The notes under the pieces are model-generated. The model had not been told where the DNA came from, searched no databases, and worked only from the letters and a program-made list of their open reading frames with translations. This document shows positions 1 to 9,203 of a stretch of 38,204 bases of DNA, one piece after another. The translations under genes and the position numbers were made by a program. Origin of the DNA: Pseudofulvimonas gallinarii (lineage in GTDB: Bacteria > Pseudomonadota > Gammaproteobacteria > Xanthomonadales > UBA2363); NCBI RefSeq assembly GCF_004343305.1, contig NZ_SMAF01000003.1, positions 192,901 through 231,104 on the forward strand. Reading direction: 5' to 3'. Within the stretch, counting starts at the first letter, position 1, and every line of letters starts with the position of its first letter.

Positions 1-248
1 GTGTGACGAGCAGTCAGCGCAACCGCCTATCCCCTGCAAAGAAGGACCGCAACCCCCAACCTCGTCATGCCCGCGAAGGCGGGCATCCAGTGATCCGGCA
101 GGAACCTGTCCGCAGCACGCGGCAACGACCACCCGCGAACCGCAACAATCCCGCCACGACCCTGGACACCCGCCTTCGCGGGTGTGACGAGCAGGCGTGG
201 CGAGACGGTCTCGCGGCGAATCTGGACACCCGCCTTCGCGGGTGTGAC
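1..248. repeat. Cluster of palindromic (REP-like) repeats
   Basis: Three complete hairpin repeats are visible. One reads GTCATGCCCGC-GAAG-GCGGGCATCCAG (64-90, stem 67-74/79-86). Two are in the opposite orientation with the variant stem ACACCCGC-CTTC-GCGGGTGT (166-185 and 226-245). Each has the outer boundary GTCA...CCAG or its complement CTGG...TGAC. The first bases of the window (GTGTGACGAG) match the tail of another copy whose body lies outside. They belong to the same family as the big arrays at 10634 and 14409. Open frames across this stretch are not genes. Confidence 0.8.
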
Positions 249-267
249 GAGCGGTGCGGGTGACGTG

Positions 268-393
268 TGCAAGCGACGAGGTGAGGTGTGCGAGCGGCGA
301 GGTGAGGTGTGCGAGCGGCGAGGTGAAGTGTGCGAGCGGCGAGGTGAAGTGTGCGAGCGGGCGGGTGAGGTGTGCGAGCGGCGAGGTGAGGTG
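268..393. repeat. 21-bp tandem repeat, six units
   Basis: Six consecutive 21-bp units of the form TGCGAGCGGCGAGGTGAGGTG run from 268 to 393 with a few substitutions, and a decayed unit follows. The unit length is a multiple of three, so any frame stays open. The + frame would read CERRGEV repeated, with no sign of a real protein. It lies about 170 bp upstream of the riboflavin gene. No regulatory role can be read from it. Confidence 0.85.
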
Positions 394-487
394 CGAGCGG
401 TGCGGGTGAGGCGGCCGCATGCGAAGCGGGCAAACCGACCGCGATGCAGGCGCAGGCCCCAGGACGACGCCGGAACACCCCGGGCTC

Positions 488-519
488 GCGACAGGCATTC
501 ATGATGACTCGACTAGAAT
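488..519 (+). promoter_or_regulatory. Possible sigma-70 promoter for the rib-nusB-thiL-pgpA operon
   Basis: TAGAAT at 514-519 is a good -10 match 47 nt before the chosen ATG at 567. A -35 is poor: GCGACA at 488-493 matches the GACA half, but at 20 bp spacing. No FMN riboswitch (RFN) consensus blocks are seen between 394 and 566. The call rests almost entirely on the -10 hexamer. Confidence 0.25.
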
Positions 520-566
520 TTGCGGCCTGGTCCATCTGCCTCCGCGCCCAAGCAAGGTCTGCAACC

Positions 567-1661
<1,095 letters not shown>

Positions 1662-1691
1662 GGGGCTCTGTTTCCGCTCTTTGACGCCGCC

Positions 1692-2147
1692 ATGACCAAG
1701 CCATCTTCCGCCGTGCCCGAGGGCGCCTTCGCCATCGTCCATTCCCGTTACAACGCGGAGATCGTGCAAGCGCTGGTCAAGGGCGCGCGCGACACGCTGA
1801 AGGCGCAGGGCGTTGGCGAGCGTGACATCCGTGTCACCGAAGTCCCGGGCGCCTGGGAACTGCCGCTGGCCGCGGCCTACGTCGCCGATGACGAGGACGT
1901 CGTCGCGGTGATTGCACTGGGCTGCGTCGTGCGCGGCGAAACCCGTCATTTCGAACACGTCGCCGACGAATGCGCGCGCGGCCTGATGACCGTGCAGCTG
2001 GAATCCGGCATCCCGGTCGCCAACGGCGTGCTGGCCGTCGAGCAGTACGAACACGCGCGCGAGCGCGCCGGTGGCAAGCTCGGCAACAAGGGCGAGGAAT
2101 GCGCGCTGGCCGCGATCACGATGGCCAGGCTGGCGGCGGAGCGTTGA
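1692..2147 (+). CDS. ribH: 6,7-dimethyl-8-ribityllumazine synthase
   Basis: Penultimate riboflavin step: condenses the butanone phosphate made by RibB with the ribitylaminopyrimidine to form lumazine, normally in a large oligomeric shell. 151 aa, usual size. Landmarks: [11 protein letters not shown] (51-61, substrate pocket), [17 protein letters not shown] (78-94) with the general acid/base His86, and [16 protein letters not shown] near the C terminus. The ATG at 1692 lies 30 bp after ribB and 5 bp separate its stop from nusB, so it is in the same transcript. Confidence 0.96.
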   Translation: MTKPSSAVPEGAFAIVHSRYNAEIVQALVKGARDTLKAQGVGERDIRVTEVPGAWELPLAAAYVADDEDVVAVIALGCVVRGETRHFEHVADECARGLMTVQLESGIPVANGVLAVEQYEHARERAGGKLGNKGEECALAAITMARLAAER

Positions 2148-2152
2148 ACACC

Positions 2153-2599
2153 ATGAGTGGCGGACTCGACCGCAACGAACGCATGCTGCGCACCCGCGCC
2201 CGTCGCCGGGCCCTGCAGGCGCTGTACGCATGGCAGCTCAGCGGTTACCCGATGCGCCAGGTCGAGCAGCAGTTCGCGCACGAGCAGGCCGAGGAACTGG
2301 CCGATCTCGAGTACTTCCATGCCATGATCTTCGGCGTCGAGAACGAGCGCGAGGAACTGGATGCGGCGCTGCGTCCGTTCCTGGACCGCGATCCCGACCT
2401 CGTCGACGCCATCGAGCGCGCCATCCTGCGGCTGGGCGCCTGGGAACTGCGGCATCGCATGGACGTGCCCTACCGCGTCGTCATCAACGAGGCACTGGAA
2501 CTGGCCAAGCGCTTCGGCAACGACCAGGGCCATGCCTACGTCAACGGCGTGCTCGACCAGCTCGCCGCCCGCGAACGCGCGGCCGAATACCGCGCCTGA
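2153..2599 (+). CDS. nusB: Transcription antitermination factor NusB
   Basis: Small all-helical RNA-binding protein which, with NusE, binds boxA of rRNA leaders to prevent premature termination. 148 aa. Typical sequence features: RRRALQALYAWQLSG near the N terminus, LDRDPDLVDAIERAILRLGAWEL in the middle, and VVINEALELAKRFGNDQGHAYVNGVLD near the C terminus. The open frame extends back to 1970 inside ribH; ATG 2153, 5 bp after the ribH stop, gives the family start. ribH-nusB adjacency is common in proteobacteria. Confidence 0.95.
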   Translation: MSGGLDRNERMLRTRARRRALQALYAWQLSGYPMRQVEQQFAHEQAEELADLEYFHAMIFGVENEREELDAALRPFLDRDPDLVDAIERAILRLGAWELRHRMDVPYRVVINEALELAKRFGNDQGHAYVNGVLDQLAARERAAEYRA

Positions 2600-2624
2600 C
2601 ACGGCACGCGGGCATCGCGTCGCC

Positions 2625-3707
2625 ATGTCCGAATTCGACCTCATCGCCCACCTGCGCCGCCGCCTCGGCGACACCGGTGGCGCGCGCCTGGACCTTGGCA
2701 TCGGCGATGACGCCGCGCTGTGGACGCCGCCGTCCGGGCACCAGGTCGTCAGCTGCTGCGACACGCTGATCGAAGGCCGGCACTTCCATGCCGGCAGCGA
2801 TCCGGCCGACATCGCCTGGAAATCGCTCGCGGTGAACCTCAGCGACCTGGCCGCCATGGGTGCCGAGCCGGTGGCCGCGCTGCTGGCGCTGAGCCTGCCG
2901 GCGCTGCCGGATCGCGACTGGCTCGACCGTTTCTGCGACGGCTGGACGGCGCTGGCCGCGCAACACGACGTGGCGCTCGCCGGCGGCGACACCACGCGCG
3001 GCCCTGTGCGGGCGCTGACTGTCACCTGTTTCGGCCAGGTTCCGGCGGGACAGGCCCTGCGCCGCGACGGCGCCCGTGCCGGCGATGCGCTCTACGTGTC
3101 CGGCACGCCCGGTGACGCCGCCGCTGCGCTGCAGGGCTGGGCAGAGCGACGGCAGCCGGAATGGCAACCGCTGCTGGCGCGCCTGCAGCGGCCGACGCCG
3201 CGGCTGGCGCTGGGGCGGGCGTTGCGCGGACTGGCCAGTGCCGCCATCGATATCTCCGACGGCCTGCTCGCCGATCTCGGCCATGTGCTCGACGCCAGTG
3301 GCGTCGGTGCGCGTCTGGACAGCGGGCGCCTGCCGCTGTCGCAGGACCTGCTGGCGGTGGTCGATGCCGATGCGGCGCGAGGCTGCGCGCTCACCGGCGG
3401 CGACGACTACGAGCTGTGCTTCACCGTGCCTGTGGCGCGCGAACACGAACTGTGTGCCGTGGCGCGTGCCTGCGACCTGCGCATCACCCGCATCGGTGAC
3501 ATCGTCGAGCGCGCCGGCGAGCGCATCAGCGACGTCGCGGGCCGGGTCTTGCCGGGCGCCGGAAGCGGCTGGGACCATTTCGCCACCGCGACCACCACGA
3601 CCACCACGACCACCGCGACCACCACGACCACCGCGACCACCGCGACCACCGCGACCACCGGGAACACCGGGAACACCGGGAACACGACATCCGGGGGTCG
3701 ACCATGA
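2625..3707 (+). CDS. thiL: Thiamine-monophosphate kinase with an added threonine-rich tail
   Basis: Phosphorylates thiamine monophosphate to the cofactor thiamine diphosphate. AIR-synthase/PurM fold. Seen: GIGDDAALW (25-33; Mg/ATP aspartates 28-29), DTLIEGRHF (46-54), SLAVNLSDLAAMGAEP (67-82), GGDTTRG, AIDISDGLLADLGHV and GGDDYELCF. 360 aa, longer than the usual 320 or so. The family ends near GWDHF (about 315-319), and residues from 321 are a run of Thr/Ala then Gly-Asn-Thr encoded by a 9-bp tandem repeat, so the tail is probably not part of the enzyme fold. The ATG at 2625 is 25 bp after nusB. The stop shares ATGA with pgpA (3704-3707), suggesting translational coupling. Confidence 0.95.
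   Translation: MSEFDLIAHLRRRLGDTGGARLDLGIGDDAALWTPPSGHQVVSCCDTLIEGRHFHAGSDPADIAWKSLAVNLSDLAAMGAEPVAALLALSLPALPDRDWLDRFCDGWTALAAQHDVALAGGDTTRGPVRALTVTCFGQVPAGQALRRDGARAGDALYVSGTPGDAAAALQGWAERRQPEWQPLLARLQRPTPRLALGRALRGLASAAIDISDGLLADLGHVLDASGVGARLDSGRLPLSQDLLAVVDADAARGCALTGGDDYELCFTVPVAREHELCAVARACDLRITRIGDIVERAGERISDVAGRVLPGAGSGWDHFATATTTTTTTTATTTTTATTATTATTGNTGNTGNTTSGGRP
3585..3683 (+). repeat. 9-bp tandem repeat inside the 3' end of thiL
   Basis: Eleven 9-bp units in frame: eight ACC(A/G)CGACC units followed by three ACCGGGAAC units. They encode Thr-(Thr/Ala)-Thr and then Thr-Gly-Asn. A change in unit number keeps the thiL frame and the ATGA overlap with pgpA, so the tract could vary between strains without disrupting either gene. 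The opposite strand reads as a collagen-like GGR/GVP run, which is only a mirror of the repeat. Confidence 0.92.
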
Positions 3708-4201
3708 CGTCTCCCGCCCCGACCTCGCCGCGGCAGCTGATGCGGCATCCGCATGGCTGGATCGCGCTCGGGTTGGGCGGCGGACTGGCACCCTTCGCGC
3801 CGGGCACCTTCGGCTCGATGGTGGCCGTGCTGCTGTGGGCCCTGTTCGTGATCGCGGCGGCACCGGACATGACGTTGCGGCTGGTTTTCCTCGCTGCAGC
3901 CATCGCGCTGTGCACCTGGTCGGCCGACTGGGCCTCGCGGCGGCTGCAGCGCAAGGATCCAGGCTGCATCGTCAGCGACGAACTTGCTGGCCAATGGCTG
4001 GCACTGCTGTGCGTGCCCGACGCCTGGCCATGGTGGCTGGCGGCCTTCGTGCTGTTCCGGATTTTCGACATTGGCAAGCCCTGGCCGATGCGCAGGCTGG
4101 AGCGCCTTCCCGGCGGCATCGGCATCGTCGCCGACGACCTTGCCGCCGGCGTCTATGCCGCCCTCATCCTGGTCGCGGCGCGGGTCCTGATTTCGCCCTG
4201 A
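3704..4201 (+). CDS. pgpA: Phosphatidylglycerophosphatase A
   Basis: Inner-membrane phosphatase that removes the phosphate from phosphatidylglycerophosphate to give phosphatidylglycerol. 165 aa, normal size. Motifs: GGGLAPFAPGTFGS (25-38), KDPGCIVSDELAGQWL (84-99) with Asp92/Glu93, FRIFDIGKPWPM (119-129) and GGIGIVADDLAAG (137-149) with Asp144/145. Hydrophobic segments lie at about 39-53, 58-72, 100-118 and 147-163. It starts in the ATGA overlap with thiL, the usual thiL-pgpA arrangement. Its last 80 or so bases are repeated directly downstream. Confidence 0.94.
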   Translation: MTSPAPTSPRQLMRHPHGWIALGLGGGLAPFAPGTFGSMVAVLLWALFVIAAAPDMTLRLVFLAAAIALCTWSADWASRRLQRKDPGCIVSDELAGQWLALLCVPDAWPWWLAAFVLFRIFDIGKPWPMRRLERLPGGIGIVADDLAAGVYAALILVAARVLISP

Positions 4202-4205
4202 GTCG

Positions 4206-4307
4206 GGCATCGTCGGCGACGATCTCGCCGCGGGCGTGTATGCCGCCCTCACCCTGGTCGCGGCGACGGCCCTGGTTCCGCCCCGAGCCGGCATCGTCGC
4301 CGACACC
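4206..4307 (+). pseudogene. Tandem duplicate of the pgpA 3' end
   Basis: The segment from 4206 repeats 4121-4205 with a period of 85 bp. It still translates as GIVGDDLAAGVYAALTLVA, matching PgpA GIVADDLAAGVYAALILVA. A third, short piece (GGCATCGTCGCCGACACC) begins at 4290, a period of 84 bp. The copy lies after the pgpA stop and has no start, so it is a non-functional fragment. From 4308 to 4571 I see nothing further except the ribosome-binding site of the next gene. Confidence 0.88.
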
Positions 4308-4571
4308 TGCCGTCATCGAAGGCGACGGCCGGGATTGGCTTGCGTGCCGGGGACGCGATGCCACAACGCCGGCCGATGCGGCGTCGTCGACAGCGTCCGA
4401 CGTCGCTCATGCCATGGCGCGATATCACGCATCCTCGCGATGCGCCGCCACCTCTTCCAGGGCACCGATTCCAGGCGCGGGCACGCCGGCTGTCGGCGTC
4501 CCGCAGGACCTGCTGATCGTCCACATCCCTGTGCTACGGTTCCGCCATTGCCAGTCCAGGGAGGACAGACG

Positions 4572-7250
4572 ATGAAAGCGATCATGACCGCGGCCCTGCT
4601 GTCGGCCGCAGTGCAGTGGACGGTGCCTGCCGTCGCATCCGGGGAAGAAGGCTGCCTGCTGTCGTTCGAAGCGGCGCGGTTCGATGCCTGTACGCAGCGC
4701 AGCGTCGGCGCGAATGGCCCACTCTCCGCATTGGCCGGCCAGACACGTGCGGGCGAACATAGCTACTGGGTGCTGAAGTTCGACGCGCCGCTCGACCGGA
4801 GCCAACGCCAGGCCATCGAAGCGGCCGGCGGCCAGATCCTCGACTACCTGCCCTGGAATGCCTATCGCGTGCGCTTCGGCGCCGACGCCAGACCCGCCGA
4901 AGCCGTGCGCGGGCTGGTCTGGTCGGGTGCCATGGCACCGGACTGGAAGCTCGCCGGCGGCCTGTCGGGACTGCTCGGCGCACCCCTTGAGGACCGTCCC
5001 GCCGCCGTTCCGCTGAGCATCGCCCTGAACGCCGGCGCCAATGCCCACGCGTTGCTGGCGCAATGGCGCGAACTGGATGGCGTCGCCCACGGCTTTACCG
5101 TTACCGGCGCGCGCAGCGACCGCGTCGTGCTGACGCTGGCGTCGCGCGACCTGGAGGCGGTGGTGTCGGCCATCGCGCCGCGCGCCGACGTCGCCGCGAT
5201 CACGGTGCGCAAGCGCATGGAATACCTCAACGCCCGCGCCGGCTGGCTGCACCAGAGCGGCACGCCGGACGAGCGGCCGGTATTCGACCAGGGCCTGCTC
5301 GGCTGCGGCCAGGTCATCGGCGTGCTCGATTCCGGCGTCGATTTCTCGCACTGCGCCTTCGAGGACACCGCCAACGGCGATCCGCCGGTCAGCGACTGCA
5401 ACGAAGGCGACCTCTGCCTGCCCGGCGCGCCGGACTTCCTGCAGCGCAAGACCGCGCATTACTACAAGTGGTCCGACAGCGGTGACGCGCTCGGCGACGG
5501 CGCCTGCGACGCCAGCACCGGCGCCGGCCACGGCACCCATGTCGCCGCGTCGATCACCGGCAACGACTGGGCCGCCGCCGTCGATTGCGAAGCCGGCGCC
5601 GCACCGCCGGCCGGCAACCTCAACGGCACCGCGCCGGGCGCGCACCTGATCGCCCAGGAGATGGGCGAGGGCCTGGACTACGTCAACAGCCTCGGCGGCA
5701 GCATCTACCACGCCGCCACCACGGCCTATGCGAACGGCGCGCGCGTGCATTCGAATTCCTGGGGCGGCAGCTGCTGTTTCCTCGGCCTGTTCTGCCTGCC
5801 GACATTCCTGTGCGCACCGGCCTATGACGAATTCGCCCACGACGCCGACGCGGCGACCTGGGAGTTCCCGGACCTGCTGATCGCGATCGCCGCCGGCAAC
5901 AACGGCACCTGCTGCGCCAGCAGCGGCGGCGCTGTCGGCTCGCCGGGCCTGGCGAAGAACGCGCTCACCGTCGGTGCATCGGGTGCCGGCACGGCCGGCA
6001 ACGATGCCGCCTCGTTCTCCTCGCGCGGTCCGATCTTCGACAACCGCACCAAGCCGGACGTGATGGCGCAGGGCGAAGGCATCGTTTCCGCCGCGTCCGA
6101 CGGCAATGCCGCCGGCAGCAGCTGCGCCACCTGCACGATGAGCGGCACCTCGATGGCGACGCCGACCGCGGCGGGGCTGGCCGCGCTGGTGCGCGAATAC
6201 CTCAACCGCGGCTTCCATCCCTCCGGTGCCGCCAGCAGCGGCGATGCCATCGCCCAGCCTTCGGCCGCGCTGGTCAAGGCCATGATCATCAACGGTGCGC
6301 GCGACATGAGCGGCAGCGGCGCCACCGGCGCGGTGCCGAACCAGGTCGAAGGCTGGGGCCGCATCCATCTCGACGACGTGCTGTATTTCGCTGGCGACGC
6401 CCGCCGCACCTGGCTGCATGACGACACCGATGGCGTTGAAACCGGACAGGTCAAGGACCACACGCTGACCGTCGGGAGCGACAGCCAGGCGCTTAAGGTG
6501 ACGCTGGTGTGGAGCGATTACCCGGCCGCCGTGTCCGCCAATCCGCACATCGTCAACCGCCTGCGCCTGGAAGTCGAAGCGCCGGACGGCGGCGTCTGGA
6601 CGCAGAAACTGCCGGCCAGCGGCACGCCCGATCCGTTCGCCGACACCGCGACCAGCGGTTATGACGAGCGCAACACGGTGCACCAGATCGTGTTTCCGTC
6701 ACCGGCGCCGGGCGACTACCGCGTGCGCGTGCGTGGCGTCGCCGTCGCACAGGGCAAGCCGGGCCAGCCCTACGCGCTGGTCGCCACGGGCGACCTGCAT
6801 GTCGAAACCGGCAAGCCGGCGGAAGTCGATCTGTCGATCACGAAGACCGCCGACGTCGAGGAGATCGAACCCGGCGGCGCCTTCGCCTATACGCTGCAGG
6901 TCGAAAGCGATGGCGACGGCGCCGGGAATGTCGTCGTCAGCGATGCGATTCCCGAAGGCGTCTGCGTGACCGCCATCGATGCCGGCGCCTGGGACTGCGG
7001 CATCAGCGCCGGCGTTCTCGTCTGCACGCTGCCGTCAGCGCTGACCGGCCCTGCCGATGCCATCGTGCTGTCGGTGCTGGCGCCGGAAGCCAAGGGTGAA
7101 CTCGTGAACACGGCGAGCGTTACATCCAGCACGGCCGACCCGGATCCGGCCAACAACAGCGGCTCGGTGTCGGTGCTGGTCGTCGCCGACAAGGACGACA
7201 CCCTCTTCGCCGACGGATTCGAGGAAGCGGCCACGCCGGCCTGCCTTTGA
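4572..7250 (+). CDS. Secreted S8 (subtilisin-family) serine protease with DUF11 domain
   Basis: Extracellular endopeptidase, 892 aa. A signal peptide (about 1-23, ending AVASG) is followed by a propeptide-like region. The catalytic triad is Asp253 (GVLDSGVD), His320 (GHGTHVAAS) and Ser527 (SGTSMATPTAAGL), with the oxyanion Asn443 in AAGNNGTC. A beta-rich domain follows (about 620-745; LKVTLVWSDYP, YRVRVRGVAV), like that behind KP-43-type subtilases. A DUF11 repeat is at about 751-872 (EVDLSITKTADVEEIEPGG to DPDPANNSGSVSV). The protein ends DTLFADGFEEAATPACL. Cysteine pairs in the catalytic part suggest disulfides. The frame is open from 4236, but ATG 4572 has an AGGGAGGA Shine-Dalgarno 6 nt away and starts the signal peptide. 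Monocistronic by spacing. Confidence 0.92.
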   Translation: MKAIMTAALLSAAVQWTVPAVASGEEGCLLSFEAARFDACTQRSVGANGPLSALAGQTRAGEHSYWVLKFDAPLDRSQRQAIEAAGGQILDYLPWNAYRVRFGADARPAEAVRGLVWSGAMAPDWKLAGGLSGLLGAPLEDRPAAVPLSIALNAGANAHALLAQWRELDGVAHGFTVTGARSDRVVLTLASRDLEAVVSAIAPRADVAAITVRKRMEYLNARAGWLHQSGTPDERPVFDQGLLGCGQVIGVLDSGVDFSHCAFEDTANGDPPVSDCNEGDLCLPGAPDFLQRKTAHYYKWSDSGDALGDGACDASTGAGHGTHVAASITGNDWAAAVDCEAGAAPPAGNLNGTAPGAHLIAQEMGEGLDYVNSLGGSIYHAATTAYANGARVHSNSWGGSCCFLGLFCLPTFLCAPAYDEFAHDADAATWEFPDLLIAIAAGNNGTCCASSGGAVGSPGLAKNALTVGASGAGTAGNDAASFSSRGPIFDNRTKPDVMAQGEGIVSAASDGNAAGSSCATCTMSGTSMATPTAAGLAALVREYLNRGFHPSGAASSGDAIAQPSAALVKAMIINGARDMSGSGATGAVPNQVEGWGRIHLDDVLYFAGDARRTWLHDDTDGVETGQVKDHTLTVGSDSQALKVTLVWSDYPAAVSANPHIVNRLRLEVEAPDGGVWTQKLPASGTPDPFADTATSGYDERNTVHQIVFPSPAPGDYRVRVRGVAVAQGKPGQPYALVATGDLHVETGKPAEVDLSITKTADVEEIEPGGAFAYTLQVESDGDGAGNVVVSDAIPEGVCVTAIDAGAWDCGISAGVLVCTLPSALTGPADAIVLSVLAPEAKGELVNTASVTSSTADPDPANNSGSVSVLVVADKDDTLFADGFEEAATPACL

Positions 7251-7275
7251 GGCGTCTGCCTTCCGCCAAGGGGAT

Positions 7276-7322
7276 ACGCCCGCCGATGCGGGCGTGTCCA
7301 CCGGCCGGCATGATGCGGCCGG
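7276..7322 (+). terminator. Two GC-rich hairpins after the protease gene
   Basis: ACGCCCGC-CGAT-GCGGGCGT (7276-7295) and CCGGCCG-GCATGATG-CGGCCGG (7301-7322) form consecutive stems 25 bp after the stop. Neither is followed by a T tract, so classical intrinsic termination is uncertain; they may protect the 3' end or act with Rho. Confidence 0.4.
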
Positions 7323-7485
7323 CAATGGGCCCCGCACCGGAGCGGACACGCGCGGTCTGACCGGCGTTCGCGTGACACGGTCCGGTATGCGCGTGCGACG
7401 GCCAGCGTGGCGAGGCGCATCGGCGTCCGTCGCAAGTCGCGGCCGGACCCGATAGCGCGGGCCGGGTGGTGTGGGCCGGATAGCG

Positions 7486-7555
7486 CGGACCTGAAAGTGC
7501 GGACCCGAAAGTGCGGACCCGAAAGTGCGGACCTGAAAGTGCGGACCTGATGGTG
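7486..7555. repeat. 14-bp tandem repeat, five units
   Basis: Five units of CGGACC(T/C)GAAAGTG run from 7486 to 7555, the last altered to GATGGTG. Decayed relatives (GGGCCGGATAGCG) extend back to about 7443. The repeat lies in the 430-bp gap between the protease and the lipoprotein gene. The remainder of that gap shows no gene. Confidence 0.88.
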
Positions 7556-7681
7556 CGGGCCGCCCGCCGCGTCGCGTGCGGCTGTACGCACGGCGCAAAC
7601 GAACCCCGGACACCGGACCGGCCGACGCCACCGCCACTGCGGCGGTAGTAGCATGGCGGCACAACGCCGCGAGGTCCCGCC

Positions 7682-8152
7682 ATGAAACGGATTCCCGATC
7701 CACTCCGCGCCCTTCTCCGCCTGCCCGGGCTGCCGGGCGTCGCCGCGCCGCTGGTCGCCGCGCTGGCGACCGGGCTGTCGGCCTGCGCGAGCAGTCCACC
7801 CGCGTACTCGAGCACGCCGCGCTCCATCGAGGGCCAGTGGCAGGTCGTTCGCATTGACGGCCAGCCGGCCGCGGGCCAGACCATGACGGTCGACGCCGAC
7901 GGCCGCGTCAGTGGCCATGCCGGCTGCAACCGCTATGTCAGCACCGTCGAGCAGGGTGGCAACGGCACGCTGCGCTTCACGCCTGCAGCGGGCACCAAGA
8001 TGGCCTGCGTCGACGACGGGAAGATGGCCTCGGAAGTCGCCTTCATGCGCATGCTCGACGAGGTGCGCAGCGTGCGCGGTCGCGGCACGGCGCTGCTGCT
8101 GCTCGACGAGGCAGGCCAGATCATCGCCGAGCTGACTGCGGCGAAGGACTGA
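7682..8152 (+). CDS. META-domain (HslJ-like) lipoprotein
   Basis: Predicted lipoprotein of 156 aa. The first 35 residues hold a long signal peptide ending in the lipobox LSAC (Cys35). The mature part (about 47-153) is a META/DUF306 domain: IEGQWQVVRIDGQPA, GRVSGHAGCNRYVS, GTKMACVDDGKMASEVAFM and a closing LLLLDEAGQIIAEL strand. HslJ-like proteins are linked to heat or antibiotic tolerance in enterics, but the molecular role is not settled. It is followed 22 bp later by the sensor kinase gene, so cotranscription is possible; a functional link is not evident. Confidence 0.85.
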   Translation: MKRIPDPLRALLRLPGLPGVAAPLVAALATGLSACASSPPAYSSTPRSIEGQWQVVRIDGQPAAGQTMTVDADGRVSGHAGCNRYVSTVEQGGNGTLRFTPAAGTKMACVDDGKMASEVAFMRMLDEVRSVRGRGTALLLLDEAGQIIAELTAAKD

Positions 8153-8174
8153 TGCCGCTGGCGTGGGCGGCGTG

Positions 8175-9203
8175 ATGGCGATGCCCGACACCGGAACGCC
8201 GGCAAAGGCCTGTGTCCCGCCCTCCGCGGTGGGCACGGCCGCGCCGCTGCTCAACCAGATGACCACGGCGCTGGGCTGGCTCGACGGCATGCGCCTGGCC
8301 TGGGCCAACATGGCGCTGCTGGCGATGCTGGGTCGCTCGCGACTGCCGGCGTCCGGTCTGGCCCTGGATGTGTTGCTCGACGATGCCCCGCGTCTGGCCG
8401 ATGCGCTTGCGCGCCTGAGCGGCGAGCCGTCGACCGCGCGCCTGCCGGACCTGCGCCTGCGCGCCGGCGGCCCCGCCACCGTCGTGCAGCTCACCCGCCT
8501 CGACGAAGGCGGCGTGCTGCTGGAAGCCTGGCCCGGCGAGGCGCCTTCCGCCGTGCCGGTGTCCGCCAGCCTGCGCAGCCTTGCGCATGAACTGAAGAAT
8601 CCCCTCGGCGGCCTGCGCGGCGCCGCGCAGCTGATTTCCCGTCGCGTGCTCGATGCCGACCTGCGCACCTACGCACAGGTCATCGTCGACGAAGTGGACC
8701 GGCTGGCGGCACTGACCGGTCGCCTGCTGGCCGCCGAATCGCGCAAGCCGATGGCTGCGGTGAACGTCAATGGCGTGCTGGAGCGCCTGCGTCTGCTGCT
8801 TGCCGCCGATGGCGTGCAGGTCGAACGCGACTACGACCCCAGCCTGCCGGAGTGCCTCGGCGACAGCGACCGGCTGCTGCAGATGTTCCTCAACCTCGGT
8901 CGCAACGCCGTCGAAGCCGGCGCCTCGCGCGTCCGGTTGCGCACGCGCCATGAACATGCCGCCGCCTTGCCGGCCGGTCGCGCGCCGGCGCTGCGCGTCG
9001 ACCTCATCGACGATGGTCGCGGCGTGCCCGAATCCCTGCGCAGCGTCCTGTTCCTGCCGCTGGTCAGTGGTCGCGAAGGCGGCACCGGCCTGGGCCTGGC
9101 GATGGCGCACGAGATCGCCAGCGAGCACGGAGGCCGCATCGCCTTCGAGAGCCGGCCCGGCCATACCGTGTTCTCCACCTGGCTGCCGGTGGCGCCGGCA
9201 TGA
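8175..9203 (+). CDS. glnL: NtrB-type nitrogen-regulation sensor histidine kinase
   Basis: Cytoplasmic histidine kinase/phosphatase that acts on the NtrC response regulator encoded next. 342 aa from ATG 8175; GTG 8163 and ATG 8181 are alternatives. There are no membrane segments. An N-terminal PAS-like region (about 20-130) is weakly conserved. The H box LAHELKNPLGGLRGAAQL holds the phosphorylated His138. The N box is RLLQMFLNLGRNAVEAG, G1 is DDGRGVP, and the lid/G2 is SGREGGTGLGLAMA. Its stop shares ATGA with ntrC (9200-9203). No glnA or PII gene is in view, so the nitrogen role follows from family resemblance only. Confidence 0.87.
   Translation: MAMPDTGTPAKACVPPSAVGTAAPLLNQMTTALGWLDGMRLAWANMALLAMLGRSRLPASGLALDVLLDDAPRLADALARLSGEPSTARLPDLRLRAGGPATVVQLTRLDEGGVLLEAWPGEAPSAVPVSASLRSLAHELKNPLGGLRGAAQLISRRVLDADLRTYAQVIVDEVDRLAALTGRLLAAESRKPMAAVNVNGVLERLRLLLAADGVQVERDYDPSLPECLGDSDRLLQMFLNLGRNAVEAGASRVRLRTRHEHAAALPAGRAPALRVDLIDDGRGVPESLRSVLFLPLVSGREGGTGLGLAMAHEIASEHGGRIAFESRPGHTVFSTWLPVAPA

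Noticed and set aside
64-90. Intrinsic terminator at the first hairpin
   Set aside because: It has no T tract and belongs to the dispersed palindromic-repeat family, so it is listed as a repeat.
394-566. FMN riboswitch upstream of ribB
   Set aside because: The conserved RFN sequence blocks could not be found, and the gene is inside a housekeeping cluster rather than behind a long leader.
2541-3863. Collagen-like GGR/GVP run on the minus strand
   Set aside because: It is only the complement of the 9-bp repeat in thiL.
4425-6683. 752-codon minus-strand frame opposite the protease
   Set aside because: Shadow frame of a GC-rich gene; no recognisable domain, while the plus strand holds a complete subtilase triad.
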